A stretch of DNA of 64,000 bases from Progne subis subis (lineage: Eukaryota > Chordata > Aves > Passeriformes > Hirundinidae): contig JAKJHU010000023.1 in NCBI GenBank assembly GCA_022316685.1, positions 6,001,192 through 6,065,191 on the forward strand, given 5' to 3'. Every line of letters starts with the position of its first letter. Positions within the stretch are counted from its first letter, which is position 1. The notes under the pieces were generated by a model that worked only from the letters and a program-made list of their open reading frames with translations, made no database searches and was not told the origin of the DNA. Position numbers and translations under genes: made by a program. Below, piece after piece: positions 34,810 to 47,795 of the stretch.

Positions 34810-37800
34810 GTGAGCATATTTAAGGAGATCTTGGTAATCCCTCTGCCAGAGCTTCTGAATTCTCTTATAGTGCCAATACACCCACTAACCACACTCTCAA
34901 GCTTGTCATGAATTTTTTGTTAGACTCAATGTTCTTGGGATCTTATTTTAGAGAATACAGAGCACTCATGGCCGTAACTGCAGTCCATAAAGTTTTTTGC
35001 TGTCACTGCAATAGCAGAGAGAATGCTAAGCAGTCTCAAAAAATGAGGTGGGTGGTATCTCAACTGGGATAACCATAATCAAGAAAAAATTTTGACCTTA
35101 CATGTCCTACACTGTGGATGTAAGCTATGATAATCCTATTTTGCCTGAAGTATTCTTACTGCTGCAATGCACTCTATTGGAAGGGATAAGAACACTATTA
35201 GTACTGCATTCACTGTAAAAGGATGTGACAAATAGGAAAACTGGTGTATATAAGAGATGGCAAGCACTAGATACTGACTTCTGTAGGATCAGGAAAGAAA
35301 CTAGAAAATGCAGTATATACTTGCAAAGAAATTGAATTTTCACAGATGTGCTATTACTCCCTGTTATGACCTTAATATGTCTTTTATCTTTACACTTTAT
35401 GTTTTAACATGTGTGTGAAAGTATGTCTCAGGAAGAAATTCCATGTGGGGAAAAAAGGAAATGTTAGAATTTAGTTGGCCGTCCCTTCTATGTTGCAGTA
35501 GCCTTTGACCCTGACCTTCCCATTGATTAGGGCAGAGAAATCTTGTCTTAGAGTCTGTGGTCCCACCTTCCCAGTTTGGCCTTAGCATGAAAGACTGGAA
35601 CAGAAGAGGATCATTTACCTTCAATTGTTACAAGAAACAAACCTTATAACAATTGCTAAACTCGTTGTCCCTTGGTTTGCTGGTCAGTCTTAAAGTGCAA
35701 ATGGTTGTAAATATAAAGATCTGTTTTCATACAAGCAAGGGTTTTTCCTTGTAATTAGTGTGACCTTAATGACAGTTGAGATGTGTTGAAGAGCACTATT
35801 GAACGAGTTAGTATGGCATGAATATCACATGGATTTTGCAGGAGTAGGGGAAGAGCAGAGGACTTCTTGTCCCCTCATATGTGGAGCACAAAAATCTACC
35901 TGAATGTGCAGTGTAGTTTTACTGATGTATTGTCTGCTTTCTCTTCAGGTGTATTGAGCTGGTTTAATCCACCACTTGAGATTGTGACATTTCCTACAGC
36001 AGAGTTTCTTGCTGTCCAGGAACGTTTCTGTCCCTCCCTGCACCCACTCATCTCTTCGGTTCACTGGAGGGTGATGGACATGTTCCTGGTGGACAGGCTG
36101 TTGGGGGTATGTGCCTCAGGGCTCTGTCACTGTGTCGGTGCACACAGGATGATTTGATCCTCCATGATGCTGTCCCTCAGTGTGTTGTGCCACTTCCTCT
36201 GTGTGCTGGGCAGGGAACCCCAACACCCTCTTGCTGCTTGGCTCGGAGGGGATTCCCAGGGACTGGGACTGATCCCCACCTCTCTGGTGGGTCTGGGCAC
36301 CCTTGGCTGGGTCTTGATGATAGCAGCAACCCAATAATCAAGTCAGATGATGTTCCATCTCTGTGTGTCAGGCCCCCTTCCCTGGAACAGCTTTGTTTTC
36401 TTCCTGAACCCCATAAGCCAATCAGCTCTCACAGACTTCTTTAAAAGATCAAAAATCTTGGTCTTTGCTCAAAACTTCGTCTAACACAATAATTGAATGT
36501 CTTTTTAAAAACTGAGAGCAGTATGCATCAACACTCCTCTTAGGACTTGTTTTGTAACAAACTCCTTTGTTCATTAAATGCAAGGTGAGGAAATGAAACC
36601 CAAAGTTTGATTTACTTATCAGTATACCAATACCTGTATTTTTTGGCTGATGCTACTGGCTACTGTATTTTGCACAGTGGCCAATATAGAAACATAATCA
36701 GCAGCACACCTGATTTCTATGTATTTTTACTTGGGTTTACAAAAGACTATGGAATCAAAAAAGCAAACCTAATGGCTGCAATCAGTCTTGCTTGAATGTT
36801 ACATTGGCCTTACTGCTAGTGATAATATTGAATCCTGGAAAGTTTTGGTCAGAATTTGGCAAAGATTGTACCGATCAGTCTTTTCTGTTCTACATATAGG
36901 TCTGCATTGTAACTGGAGGAATAGAAAATGTTGTCTTTACTTTAAATGACTTTTTAAAAAATAATTTTTCTGTGGGAGAAGTACTTTTGCTGTGATTTCA
37001 GACTTTTTACTTTATTGGTAATAAAAATGCATTTTTTGCTTACTGATGCTGTCTGTGCAATATATTTTTCCAGTGCTTGTGCCATCCTGGTCTGAATACT
37101 CTGGGGAACTTTTGACATATTTGTTCAAAAGCATGTGGGACTTGGAAATCTGTTTTCTGTTTTGTTATGTTTTTGTTGTGTGTTTCCTTTTTTTATAAAT
37201 ATATGCCGAAGGTAGGCTGCAAACCAAATCTCTATTCTAACCAGTTACAAAGCAGTAAATTCTCTTTTCTAGTCAAAGCACCCTCATCAAATGTGTATCT
37301 GAGATTTTTGGTCAACTCTAGTCCTGACACCTTTGAAGCAGGGGTCAGAAACCTGCATTGTGGTATTATTATGCCATTTGAAACATTAAAGCATAATTTT
37401 CAAGGTAATCTAGATGTATATTATTTCTTATTTCTCATTATCCCCTTGGCATTGCAGAACAGCCTTTTCTCTATATGCTTAAACCCTGAAAGATGAAGTT
37501 TATTAGTATCTTCTGTTCTAGTTATACAGGCGTGTATCTAATTTGTCTTAGTTTGGGTCCAAATTGTTTTCTTCCTGGGTTGTTGTCTTTTTGCTTTCCT
37601 CCCAGGGGTTCTTAGCTGCATTTCCTACAGAAGCAAAAGACTGGAAAACCCTCTAATCCAGAAAAGATGTCTTCTTTTTTCTTGTTGAAGTAGGCTTCAA
37701 CACAATGAGCTTTTGGGCCACTTTCCAACAACATGAAAGAAAATTTCTGCTTTCATATAATCTCCTGTTTACCCTCTGGCTACCTTCCTCCCTCACTTCC

Positions 37801-39996
37801 CCCCTGAATAGCTGGGTTAAATTGGGTTCCAATACTTCTGAGTGAATTTCCAAATCACAAAAACATATATTCTTGCTGAAATAATCTATTTTTAAATTTT
37901 AAATCCTTTGCTTGGCATTGCCAGATTACCATATGGAACAAGTTCTAATAACCAGCCAAGCTATAAATAAATTCAGCGAGAACATTAAGAGCAAAAAACA
38001 AAGAAATCCCTAATCTTCCCAACAGCCCGTCAGGCACCACTTCCATTCCACTTGGGGATAGAAGAGTAGCTAGGAAGAACAAATGTAACAAATGTCTGCA
38101 ATTAAAATGACAGCTTTCAAAATTACATATATAAGATGGACTCTAAGAGAAGATGTTTCCCCAGCACCTCTCTGAAATTGTATCCTGTGTCCCTGACCTC
38201 GGGCTGTCCCACTGTTTGTAGAACCACACGTAGTTTTAGCAGCACTTTGAAAATTCAGCCACTTGTTGGGTGGCCTTGCCTGTGTTTTCTGTGTACTGAC
38301 CATGACTCCTCGTTTTGTACATCACTGGCTAATTGCAGAGGCTCCAGAAAGCTGCATCATAGCACACCTAAGCAATTCATGGTAATGGTGACAAATTTTC
38401 CATTGATGTTTGAAGTTTTGGAAATGTGTGGTTCTTATGCTGATACACATAGGCATTTGTTTATTTTTAAATGCCTCTCTGGAGCCCAAGGGTAAATGAT
38501 GTGATATTCCAGCGACTAGCCTGTGCTACCTGTGTATATTATGCAAGGATTCTTTTCAAAGATAGCAGAATTAGAGCTGGAAATCTATCTTTGATTTAGA
38601 ATCAAAACTTTTTGGTTTTCTGCTGCATCTTGACCTAATTCTAGCTCCATTGTTTGAAGGTCTGCGTGAGCTGGCTCTATCTGTGCTACAGCAGTAACAT
38701 GCTGGAAGGTTTTTCCTGTGCTCTTTGTGTGGAAAACGAGGATTATTCTGAATCTTCAGAGAATCCGTATGTGTGAGATTTCATGGCAGCATTACACCAT
38801 TGTAAAACAGCTCTGAATAATCACTGCTATGAGGCAGCTAAAAACCTGTTTGTGATTAATAGTATTAGAGAAATTGCAGGGTCAGAATTACCTGCTCTCT
38901 AGTGAAGCTGCTGCCAGTGATTCTGTGGAAATGGTGAAGGCTGCCAAAAAATAATGCATGAATTAACAGTTCAGAGGCCTAGCAGTTCACAGCAAAGCAT
39001 CGCTTTCTGTCCAGACAGCAGCAAGTTTAAAATAGCCGCTTCCCTTTTCCACATCATGGCATAATTCCAGAGGTTTTTGGAACTCTGGTACTTCCAACAG
39101 GGTTTTTGTTAGAGTAAGTGTTTGTAATGTTCATCATTTCTGGAAAGAAATGCCTGTCTTGCTGGAAAGAAATTTAGCCGAAAGCAGGGCCTTGTGCTTT
39201 TTTCCCCCCACTAGGCTAATACAAAGCAGCTGCTGCTGCATCTTCCTCTGAGCAGCCTCAGCACAACACCCTTGGAAATAAGAATGACTCATCTTGATGG
39301 GGGTCTTCCTGTTGGGATATTGGAAATAAACACAGTTACTGCAGGGGACTCAAAGTACAGTAATTTGGATGATGAAACTTGAGGCATTGCTGGGTGAGGA
39401 AAGGCTGCAATCAGAAAGCTGTCAGAGGCAGCAGAAAGGCCCTGAGGGAAAAAAATGAGCAGAGTAATAAGATATGTCCAGAATCTTTTTGCCATTAACT
39501 TAAAATATTGTGGAAATAGAATATTGGCTCTCAGTTAAATCACGCAGAGACTTGGAAAAGGGCTTTGAGAAGCACACAGGCGTTGTGCAGGATTGTTGCA
39601 ACAACTATGCCAAATGCTGCAGCTAAGTGAAGGTCTTGGACAGCACTACAACAGTAAGCACCCTGCAAAGCTCTCTTTACCTGGTGTGTACAAAAGCCTT
39701 TGCGTGCTTTGAGTGTGCTTGAGATCCAGGTACATAACACAACTGCTCTAGACATCTGTCCTTAACTTCTTGCATTAAACCATCATCTCTTCCCTTCATT
39801 TGCCTTGTCCCTATTGAGAAAGAAGTGAATCCATACGAAATTTTTAGTGGAAATGTATTCATATATACCAGGTAGCACATGAGAGGCAGATCTGTGCTCA
39901 TGTTATAGTCATTGATTTATTGTTTAGGGGATTTATTCACTCCATTTAAAACTGCTACTGAATATTCAGGATGATACATATATATTTTGCGCTCTG
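34810..39996. other. Non-coding AT-rich DNA
   Basis: No gene or CR1 element is recognised. A locally GC-richer patch at about 36000-36440 carries open frames on both strands, without domains. A block at about 38750-39060 reads as complex, non-repetitive sequence with several TAATTA-like and octamer-like motifs, but conservation cannot be judged here. Confidence 0.5.
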
Positions 39997-40116
39997 GTTT
40001 TTTTTTTGATTGTTTGGTTGGTTTAAGGGTGTGGGTTTTTTTGTTGTTGTTGTGTGGGGTTTTTTTTTTTTTTTTTTCTCTTTTCTTTTTTTTTCTTTTC
40101 TTTTTTTTCCCCCCAC
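39997..40116. repeat. T-rich polypyrimidine tract
   Basis: About 120 bases dominated by T, with interspersed G (ttgttgttgttg) in the first half and C (ttttctttt) in the second. It ends in cccccccacag at 40118, which resembles an exaggerated plus-strand splice acceptor. No convincing exon follows directly; a better acceptor occurs about 140 bases later. Confidence 0.85.
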
Positions 40117-40256
40117 AGAAAGCTGTTGGTAGTTTGGGGAAGCTATGACTTTACAAAGAAATATTTTTGAGGAGTCGAGGAGGCCATGACATGAGCTCTC
40201 CTCTGCTCATCTTGATGCCTTGTCCTACTGGGTTGTCTTTCTTTCAATTTTTGCAG

Positions 40257-40322
40257 CGACTTCTCTTCTCCAGTTGCCTCCCTGCCCCTCTTTGTGGACT
40301 CTGAGCTGCAGAACCATGCCTG
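40257..40322 (+). CDS. Candidate internal exon, plus strand, unrecognised
   Basis: A very strong acceptor (ttctttcaatttttgcag, ending at 40256) is followed by 66 bases and a donor beginning gtgaga at 40323, preceded by CTG. One frame reads DFSSPVASLPLFVDSELQN and onward, open with phase 2 at both ends, so inclusion would keep frame. A second frame is also open and belongs to a 77-codon plus frame at 40220-40453. No domain is recognised. The -1 G fits the donor consensus while the bases before it do not. It lies 30 kb downstream of the CpG island and on the same strand as its predicted direction. Confidence 0.25.
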
Positions 40323-40493
40323 GTGAGAGACAGACAGCACACAGGGCTGTAGACTATTGGGCATCACAGGAACAAGCTCTCAAACTTCATCTTGTGGGGA
40401 AAGTCTTTGCAGAAGATATGATTATTCAACTCTTTGGTATTTTTCCAGGATAGAAACACAAAATTTTCCCAAGGTGGGAACACAAAATCCTGG

Positions 40494-40514
40494 ATATATA
40501 TATATATATATATT
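40494..40514. repeat. (TA)n microsatellite
   Basis: About ten uninterrupted AT/TA dinucleotides between ggat and tttgc. It can unwind or form small cruciforms and is likely polymorphic. Confidence 0.93.
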
Positions 40515-41331
40515 TGCTTCTGTATGTTTATCCATAAAAGAATTCATACCCTGGGAAAAGGTTTTCTGTGTACATCATAAAAGCACACTCCTAAATCATG
40601 GCACTAGGCCTGTTGAATGAATAGAATAGGTGGAATAGTGTTGTGTGAAATCAAATTAGACTTCTAAAAAGTCTATGACTACTGGTCTTAATGATGGGCT
40701 AGATGAAACTTGTGGCAGATGTGTGTCGGGGAGGTGCTGCTCTTTCCCAGCAGGATGCCTCTGTTCAAGCTGTTGTTCTGTCTCTTTGTCAGGTGATGCT
40801 TTGAAGACTTGACCAGTGCCAAGGAGTGAGGAAACCTGGAAGTGAAAATGCTTAAATTTCAAAGCATATAAAATGAATGTACAAGTTAGTGCCGATTCTG
40901 AAACAAACTTGTGCTGTAACACAAGGACCTTGTCTGTTAGGAGGCAGGAGCAGTTTTGGGATGCAGTAAGAGCCACAAAAATCAAGCTGAATTTCCAGTG
41001 AGCTGTACACCAGGAATCAAGTGCTGCTTCTGCTGTTAATATATGCACAACATAATGAGTATTACTACTATAATTAGTAAATTTCATTATAATTAATGTA
41101 GCTACAGTGTGAGTCTATTGAAAAATAGTTAAAGAGTGAAAAGGGATGACACAAGCCTTGTACCACAACAAAGCCCAGTGCAATGTAATTTGTCCTATCC
41201 ACAACAGAAATAATCAAGTCAGCCAACAAGTGCAGTTATATGGTCAAAAAGTTAAATACTGCTCTATGCCTGTATACCAATCACAGAATGACTGGGGAAA
41301 CTCAGATATAACTCATAAAAAGTTTGACAAG
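40515..41331. other. Non-coding sequence
   Basis: A 143-codon minus frame at 40656-41087 is the longest opening here. It has no domain-like pattern or flanking splice pair that persuades me, so it is treated as chance. Confidence 0.5.
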
Positions 41332-41358
41332 TATCTTTTACTTGGCAAGTAAAAGATA
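41332..41358. repeat. Near-perfect palindrome, 13-bp arms
   Basis: Left arm TATCTTTTACTTG (41332-41344), one central G (41345), then the exact reverse complement (41346-41358). Symmetry fails immediately outside. First of two such palindromes within 110 bases. Confidence 0.95.
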
Positions 41359-41413
41359 TAGGTAGTGCTTCGTAGTCAAAGAATAGTTTCTTTAGATAAG
41401 ACTTTATGCAATT

Positions 41414-41441
41414 TTTAACTCATGTAAATACATGAGTTAAA
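41414..41441. repeat. Near-perfect palindrome, 13-bp arms, AA centre
   Basis: Left arm TTTAACTCATGTA (41414-41426), spacer AA (41427-41428), then the exact reverse complement (41429-41441). Its right arm overlaps the first copy of the tandem duplication at 41435-41489. Confidence 0.95.
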
Positions 41442-41489
41442 TACATGTCTCATTCAAAGAACAGTTAATACATGTCTCATTCAAAGAAC
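41435..41489. repeat. Two-copy tandem duplication, 27-28 bp
   Basis: Copy one (41435-41462) and copy two (41463-41489) both read agttaa, then atacatgtctcat or tacatgtctcat, then tcaaagaac or its equivalent. They differ by one A. The near-identity indicates a recent event. Confidence 0.95.
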
Positions 41490-44400
41490 TATTTGGTTTC
41501 TGTCTAAAAATGGGGTTCTTGCTCTTTAATCCATAAATGATCCTGCATCATGTTGTTATTAAATAAAAATGGACTCTACCACACACGTTGGACGCTTATT
41601 ATGAGGCACTGTTTATGTAATCTTGTTTCTTAAATACTTCATAGTTTCTTCTATTTGAAATCTACCTTGCCATAATTTATCTTTTAGGTATTCAACATTA
41701 TCTTGCAGTGTGGAATTCAAATTTACATTAATCATAAATTCTGAGGAGAAAACTTTGTAACAATGCAGTTTCAAATGTCTGTGTTGATTGTTGGTCTGAA
41801 TTCTTTTCATGGAGAAATCTTTTGAGAGTTTGTGTAACACAAGTTTGTTTTCTCTCTGGCATAATTAATTTTATGGTATGATGTAAAAGGTGCATTTCAT
41901 TTTGTGTACTCAGAAATACTATGCTTTTAAGCTTTTGCATGCTAACCTTTTTCATTGCTGAAACTTAAAAAAAACTGCTGAGGAAGGCCAAAAGAACACC
42001 TAAAACTTCAAATTCAAATATACCCCATAGTAAATTAAAATTTGACTTATGATGTTCCATCCCAGTTCAAAGGATAATCTTTAATTTAACTTGCTTTAGA
42101 GCAATATTGAGAATTTCTTGTATTTTCAGTCATCATTTAAAATAGGAACATCTATGGTTGTCTTCTTCAAACAGGGAAAAAGAGAAATAATGCTGTAGTA
42201 CAGGAAAAAGTATTACTTCTTTCAAATGTATGTGCTTGATAGATGAGTAAGAGCAAACTTTACATATGGAAAACATATGTATTGGAATAACCAAAGAGTG
42301 GACAACAGCAACATTTTATTTGTGAATGTCTGCCAACTCATTCACCTAGCCCAACCTTTAAGGTCAGTAGTACATTGGGTAATTAATACTGGCAAATGAA
42401 TGGCCTTTCTGTGGCCACATATTCTCTTAAACTATTGCATCTCAGGAGAACAGCACAGAAGAGGGGTTTTTACAATTTTTAATATAAAATACTAACTTCT
42501 GCTATCTAAAGGATGAAAAAATAAAAATGAGGAATTTTTTCAGCTAAAAATAATTTCTTCTGTTTTACTGAAGCAATGTGTAGCAGAGGACCTAATTTAA
42601 AATCTCTTGAACTAAATCTTGAAACACCTTATCTCCAGCACCATGAGCTCAACATGCTCAATCATTTTGTTCTCACAATATAAATCAAAGAAATTAAGAA
42701 GGTGCATGGACCCCTTGGAATCTCAAGTTGTGAGCACCACTTACACACTATTCCCATTTGATCAGTATGAGACTGGACAGCTGTAATCAGAAATCAGGGT
42801 TTTTTATCTGGATTTGTGTGCTTTAAGTTGTTGGTTTTTTTTTTTTTTCCAAGTCCTAATGAAAATATGTACTCTGATTATTAATGTTGACAGAGAAATG
42901 AAGGTCAGCTGCAGTAATAATTATTGATTTCACACAGTATGTAGTATGTAGTTCCTAAGCAACGTATTGCACGTAACTATTGTTGCTTGCCAAAATCAAA
43001 TGAGAAACAGGAAAACCTCCAAAATAACCAAGCAGCAATTGGTGCAGTACCCTGTTATACATTAGTATCATAGTGCAAACACCAAAGTGTTCACTAATCT
43101 TTTTCCAGACCTGACATCAAACAGAAAATAGGGAAGAAACTACTGATATGTTGAAATGACAAAAGGCTGCTAGTTTTTAACAAGGTGGAAAGTTATATGG
43201 AAAACTGTAACTTTCAACTAAAGAGTCTTTAAAGAAAATTAATTTGAAATTCTTAATACATGCAGGTTTGGAGTGAAGCAGTACTAATACTACAGTACTT
43301 GGAAAGATTAATTTTGATTGAAGAAGTTTGACAAAACTCTTTACAATTTTCTCTCAAACACTCTGTGTTTTCATACCAAGCCTGATGGAAAGGGGAAGAA
43401 GAAAAAGGCAAAATCAGGATTTCTGAAATTTTCTGATGTGTTTTTCAAGAGTCTATCCTCTCTCTTTGAAGGGAGTGGGATTCGATTTGGCAAACTTTAC
43501 TGCAGCCTGGAGGTGCTTACCTCTGAGCTATTCTAAGTTCCCTGTGTGATCTGTGGAGAAAAGTGGGCTCTTTTAAGGGGTGACTCATGTAATCTATTTC
43601 AAACACCTACTCTCAGAGAAGATGTCCATATAGGAGCCAAGGGTGTCTGGCTCAGATGTGTATGTCTACACTTGGCCAGATGAATCTTACCCAGTATGCC
43701 TATGCTGCAGACTGCCAAGAAACAAGATAAATTTAGCTCTATAGAGCTCCATGCTGTCACAGTAAAGTTTCTAAAAGCTAGCTCAGGTGTTTCTGACTCC
43801 ACTGTTGCCTAGAATCAAGAGCCAAAAACTTTCCAAACAATATTAAGAGGGGTAAGATAAAAAGCAGTTATTTAATGGAAGCTTTCAGGTGCACAAATAT
43901 GGCTATGCGCACATGTGATACAGGATTTCTGCAATTTTAAAAAAGTTAATTAATTGCTATATCTAGCAGGTACATCCAAGAAGAGATCAGTTGCCCCACT
44001 AGCCCACCCTTGTGTCTGTCTCTTGGAGCTGGTCCATGGTTTTCTTTGCCCTATATCTCTCAAGTTCTGGAAAAACAAGATGTCCTTGTCAAAAATTCTC
44101 TTCTTGAGAATAAGACCCAGAAAGGGTTAGAAAGGTTAGACTATTATTCTGAAATATGAGAAAGGGCAGGAAAGGTACTAGAAGCTCTACAACTACATAT
44201 AAAAAAATCTACAAAGCTACAAAGATATGAAAAAGCTAGAAGCCTTTAGGCATCACCACAATGTAGTCCTGTGTAAGACAGCATTCACTCGGGTGTTTCA
44301 GGCTCTTGTTTTCCACAGCTGCCAACTCTGGTGGTACAAAGCCATTGTGCTGTCAGGGAACTCTGGAACCCCCCTGTGTACAGTACTAAGGAAACCAGGG

Positions 44401-47400
44401 GTACCTGAATATGTCTGGTGAAGAGATATCCTGTAGGAGTGAAGGTATGATGTCACTTCTGTCCTGGTGAAACTGCTGCTGGGGTCAGAGTCCAGTTGTG
44501 ATGCTGATGTTTTAAATGCCTCTGAAATCCTTCCAGCAGAGTCAGAGGTCTGGACACACTGTCTGTGAGAAGTGAAGAAGCACAATCTTTTTATTTTGAC
44601 AAAGAGAAGGTTGGCATGCTATTTTATCATGGTTTAAGAGTTGCTACACAGTGACATTTTTTGATACAGGATGACAATTTAATCTAGTGAATGAAAGCAT
44701 GATGCTACTCAATCTCTAAAACCAGATTATTTCAGGTGACAAAAAAGAGGACTTTTTAAGCAAGGCTAAATAACTGCTGGAATAACTTTATCTAGGAGTT
44801 TTATAGATTATTCTTTTTCCTTGAAAATCCTTTTAAATCTAGATATGATGCAGCACAATGAACTCTTACTGCTTTAATGAAGGAATTAAACAGTGCAATG
44901 TTGTGGTCTGTGAAGTGAGACTCTAAAGATATCCCTTCTGGCCTAAAAAGCTGTTTAATGGGCCCAATGCAGCATTGGATCTCGACCTCTCACAGTCCTG
45001 CAAAATCTGCATTTCAAAAAGGGCTATGCAGCCTTTCCCATTTCTAATGCAATTACTGTCAACCACTTGGTCCTATCTTCCTCACATTATGTTGCTTTAA
45101 TAAGGTTTTTGATCTGAAAGTGTGCTCAGTGAACTCACTTTCTGTGAGCTGGACTCGTTATATAGAAAGGTAGATAAGGGAGCTGGAGAAGCAGATCCTG
45201 CTGGAGCTGAAGATCGTGACTGCAAGGTATGGCACAGGGCTTAACTGAGGTATTTTGCTTTTTCTACCAATTCTCTTCTGGATTTTTTTTTTTTTTCCTT
45301 TTTTTTTTTACCGTCATGGACCAGAAAACCTTTAGTAAGCCAAATATCAGTCTATTTAATTTTGACAGAAGAAAATAAATACTTGTCTTTAACTCCAGTC
45401 AACAAATACAGATCCTTTGTGCTGTTATTTCTTAGCAATCTAGTTTGTCTTTGCTTCTCAGACTGGGAGGAATATGAATTTGTGCTTTGCATCACTCTCT
45501 GGAGGATGATCTTTTTGATAGCTAAAATTATAGGATATGAGTCTTTGCCAAAATTGTGGTATTAAATGTCCATCTCTCCCTGGCCCTTCCCCCACCTCTG
45601 TATCTTCAGTGCCAGTGCTTATGTGAATTTGTCTCTCTTTCATTCTCTTTCTTGCTCAGACTTTATTGAGGCTGAGTAAGGTCTTTGCTACATTGAATTT
45701 CTCGTCCTATCAGTTAAATATGTTTCTCCTTTGAATAACTTTGGCTTAGGCAGAACTACAGTGTTTCTGTTAAAAAGCACAGAATTACAATACTATAACA
45801 CCTATTTTGTTTCAGAGGTGTTCCCATATATAAATGCATTTTAAAAAAAGATTTTATAGGAAAAAAAAAAACAAACCAAAACTGTAGTAGTTAATATTTA
45901 AGTCTTTTACTGGTCCCAATGATTTCTCTTTGGCAGAATGGCAATATCAGCCATCCAACACTGATCTGCACAATTTAAGGGCTTTGAGAAACACCTCATT
46001 TAGAAATCAGACCATTTGCATAATGACTTTCAGATGACACTGCATCATGTCTTCAGGAAGGGCTGCTTCTGCAGTGAATCTTTCCTTCCTGGCCCACTTG
46101 CTTGGTGTGTTCCTGGTTGTCTTGGTCTAGTCCAGTCCATCACACCTCCTGGCTGCTGGAGGCCAAGCCAAGGTTCCAGCTCACTTCTTCACTGCTTCTA
46201 CTCTGGAGCAAGGAGATGGAGAAATTCCTAACTACGGTACTTTTCTTACATTTCTGTTCCTAGGGGTCCTCTTTTTCCGTGCCAAAATTGCCTTTTGATC
46301 TACTTCTCCCAGCCAAAACATTTGTGAAATGTGATGACCCTTCGCAATGCTCTTACTCTTTGCTATCAGCTTTGAAACAGACAGTGGTGCTGATAAATTA
46401 AATCTGCCGTGATGTTGCAGGGGTAAGAATAATGCTAGAACTTAGGCTTTGGAGTGTTTTTTAGTAGAGAAGGGTTTACGTTTCTGCACTTCATGAGTGT
46501 AATATTGACGAATCATATAAAATAACATTGTGCAACTGAGAATAAAATTAGGAGATATCATCTGTTCCTTCTATAAAAATGTATAGGAATTTCATAGAGG
46601 AGGTGAATAAAGTAAGAGAGCAGAGTTAACATGTATGTCCACTGTGCTAAGAAAGCAGTGAAACTTCCCAGAGTCTGCAAACTCTTGAATTAAATATATA
46701 CTGTACATTTTACAGTGTTGTAAAAGAAAGCGTAATATCTGCATATTAGCTTTGGAGAGAGATGCAAATTGCACCATTAATGCCAACTTAGCATTTAAAT
46801 TTGTAACTGTTTCTTGTTCTATCAAAACATAACCACATTTTTACTCCAACTTGCTTGATCAAACCAGCTTCAATTTAGGAGAGGAACTTAGCTTGTCTGT
46901 TTAGCTTACATATTATTAGCAAACACTGCTAGTAACATGGGAGTCATCTACACTAAGCTTGATGTCTGAGCCTAAGTCTATCACCCTCCATTTGTAAGCA
47001 ATGAAGTGAACAGACAACTCCAGAAGGCGATGCCTCTTATGATAAGTCAGCTCAGATAAGGAAGATTAATTGCTCTTTTTGGGTCCTTTTTTCAATTATC
47101 TTCTAGGAAAAGAAGAATAGCTTAGGCTTAAATCTTTCTTTGTTTCTTTCTTTGTCTTTGTTAGGCACCTCAAGTAAAGAAGATAACCCCATATTTTGTC
47201 ATGGATCATTGAAACAGCTTTGGGGTCATGTTAATTTTTATCAGATAAGGTTAATTTGTATCATTGCAACTTTTTTTGTGGTAATATGCTTGTTTTGCAA
47301 AAGAAGTTCAGGGAAGGGAAAGAAAAGGATAAAACCCTTGAAGTGACCTAAAGTAATGATTCCTGATTTTTTCAGATAACCCTCAGAGGAGCAGTACAGC

Positions 47401-47519
47401 CCCTTACTTACAGAAGAGGAATCAGTGGGACAACAGGGGCTACAGTGAGAGTCTGAGGGAATCAGTGAAGAACTCGAAGGGCAGGTGTAGTGTAGAGCAG
47501 TGGATAGCTATTTAAAGAA
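41490..47519. other. Non-coding AT-rich DNA
   Basis: Six kilobases without a recognised gene. It includes a T14 run near 42836, a T-rich tract at 45283-45309, a short exon-like segment at 45174-45226 and an A11 run near 45861. Short open frames on both strands carry no domains. Confidence 0.5.
45174..45226 (+). CDS. Very weak candidate exon with coiled-coil-like peptide
   Basis: The plus frame after gaaaggtag reads IRELEKQILLELKIVTA, a leucine/glutamate/lysine pattern typical of a coiled coil, and ends at AAG followed by gtatgg, a moderate donor. The in-frame TAG just before it would be the acceptor AG itself, but the polypyrimidine tract is poor. It could be a short exon, a decayed exon or chance. 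No family is named. Confidence 0.13.
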
Positions 47520-47795
47520 CAGGGATAGAGATGACAAAGCCAAAGTCTTCCTGGTGGAGTCAAAACAGATGGCAAGGGATAAATGGCTGCACTGAAGCTT
47601 GCAGGGCTCAGATCAGACGTGAGGAGAAGCCTTATCTCTGGGTGGATGGTGCCATTTGCCATGTATTCAAGACAAGAGTATTCAAGACAAAGACAAAGCA
47701 ATGGCAGAGCTGGTGCTGGCAGCACTCCTGCTTGGGGCAGGAGACTGCTCTGGGTGATCACTGGAGGTGTCTTCCAACCAGTATCCTTGTGACTT
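47520..47795 (+). mobile_element. Degenerate CR1 3' fragment (plus strand)
   Basis: Diverged but ordered CR1 3' blocks: a caggg-ctcagatcagacgtgagga segment corresponding to the CR1 gacatgaggag block, a truncated middle, then gatcactggaggt followed by cttccaacc near the end. The typical terminal ATTCTATGA repeats are not preserved (it ends tccttgtgac). It carries an internal 15-bp tandem duplication (gtattcaagacaa units, 47663-47692). Its 5' boundary is uncertain and may extend to about 47370. Confidence 0.65.
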
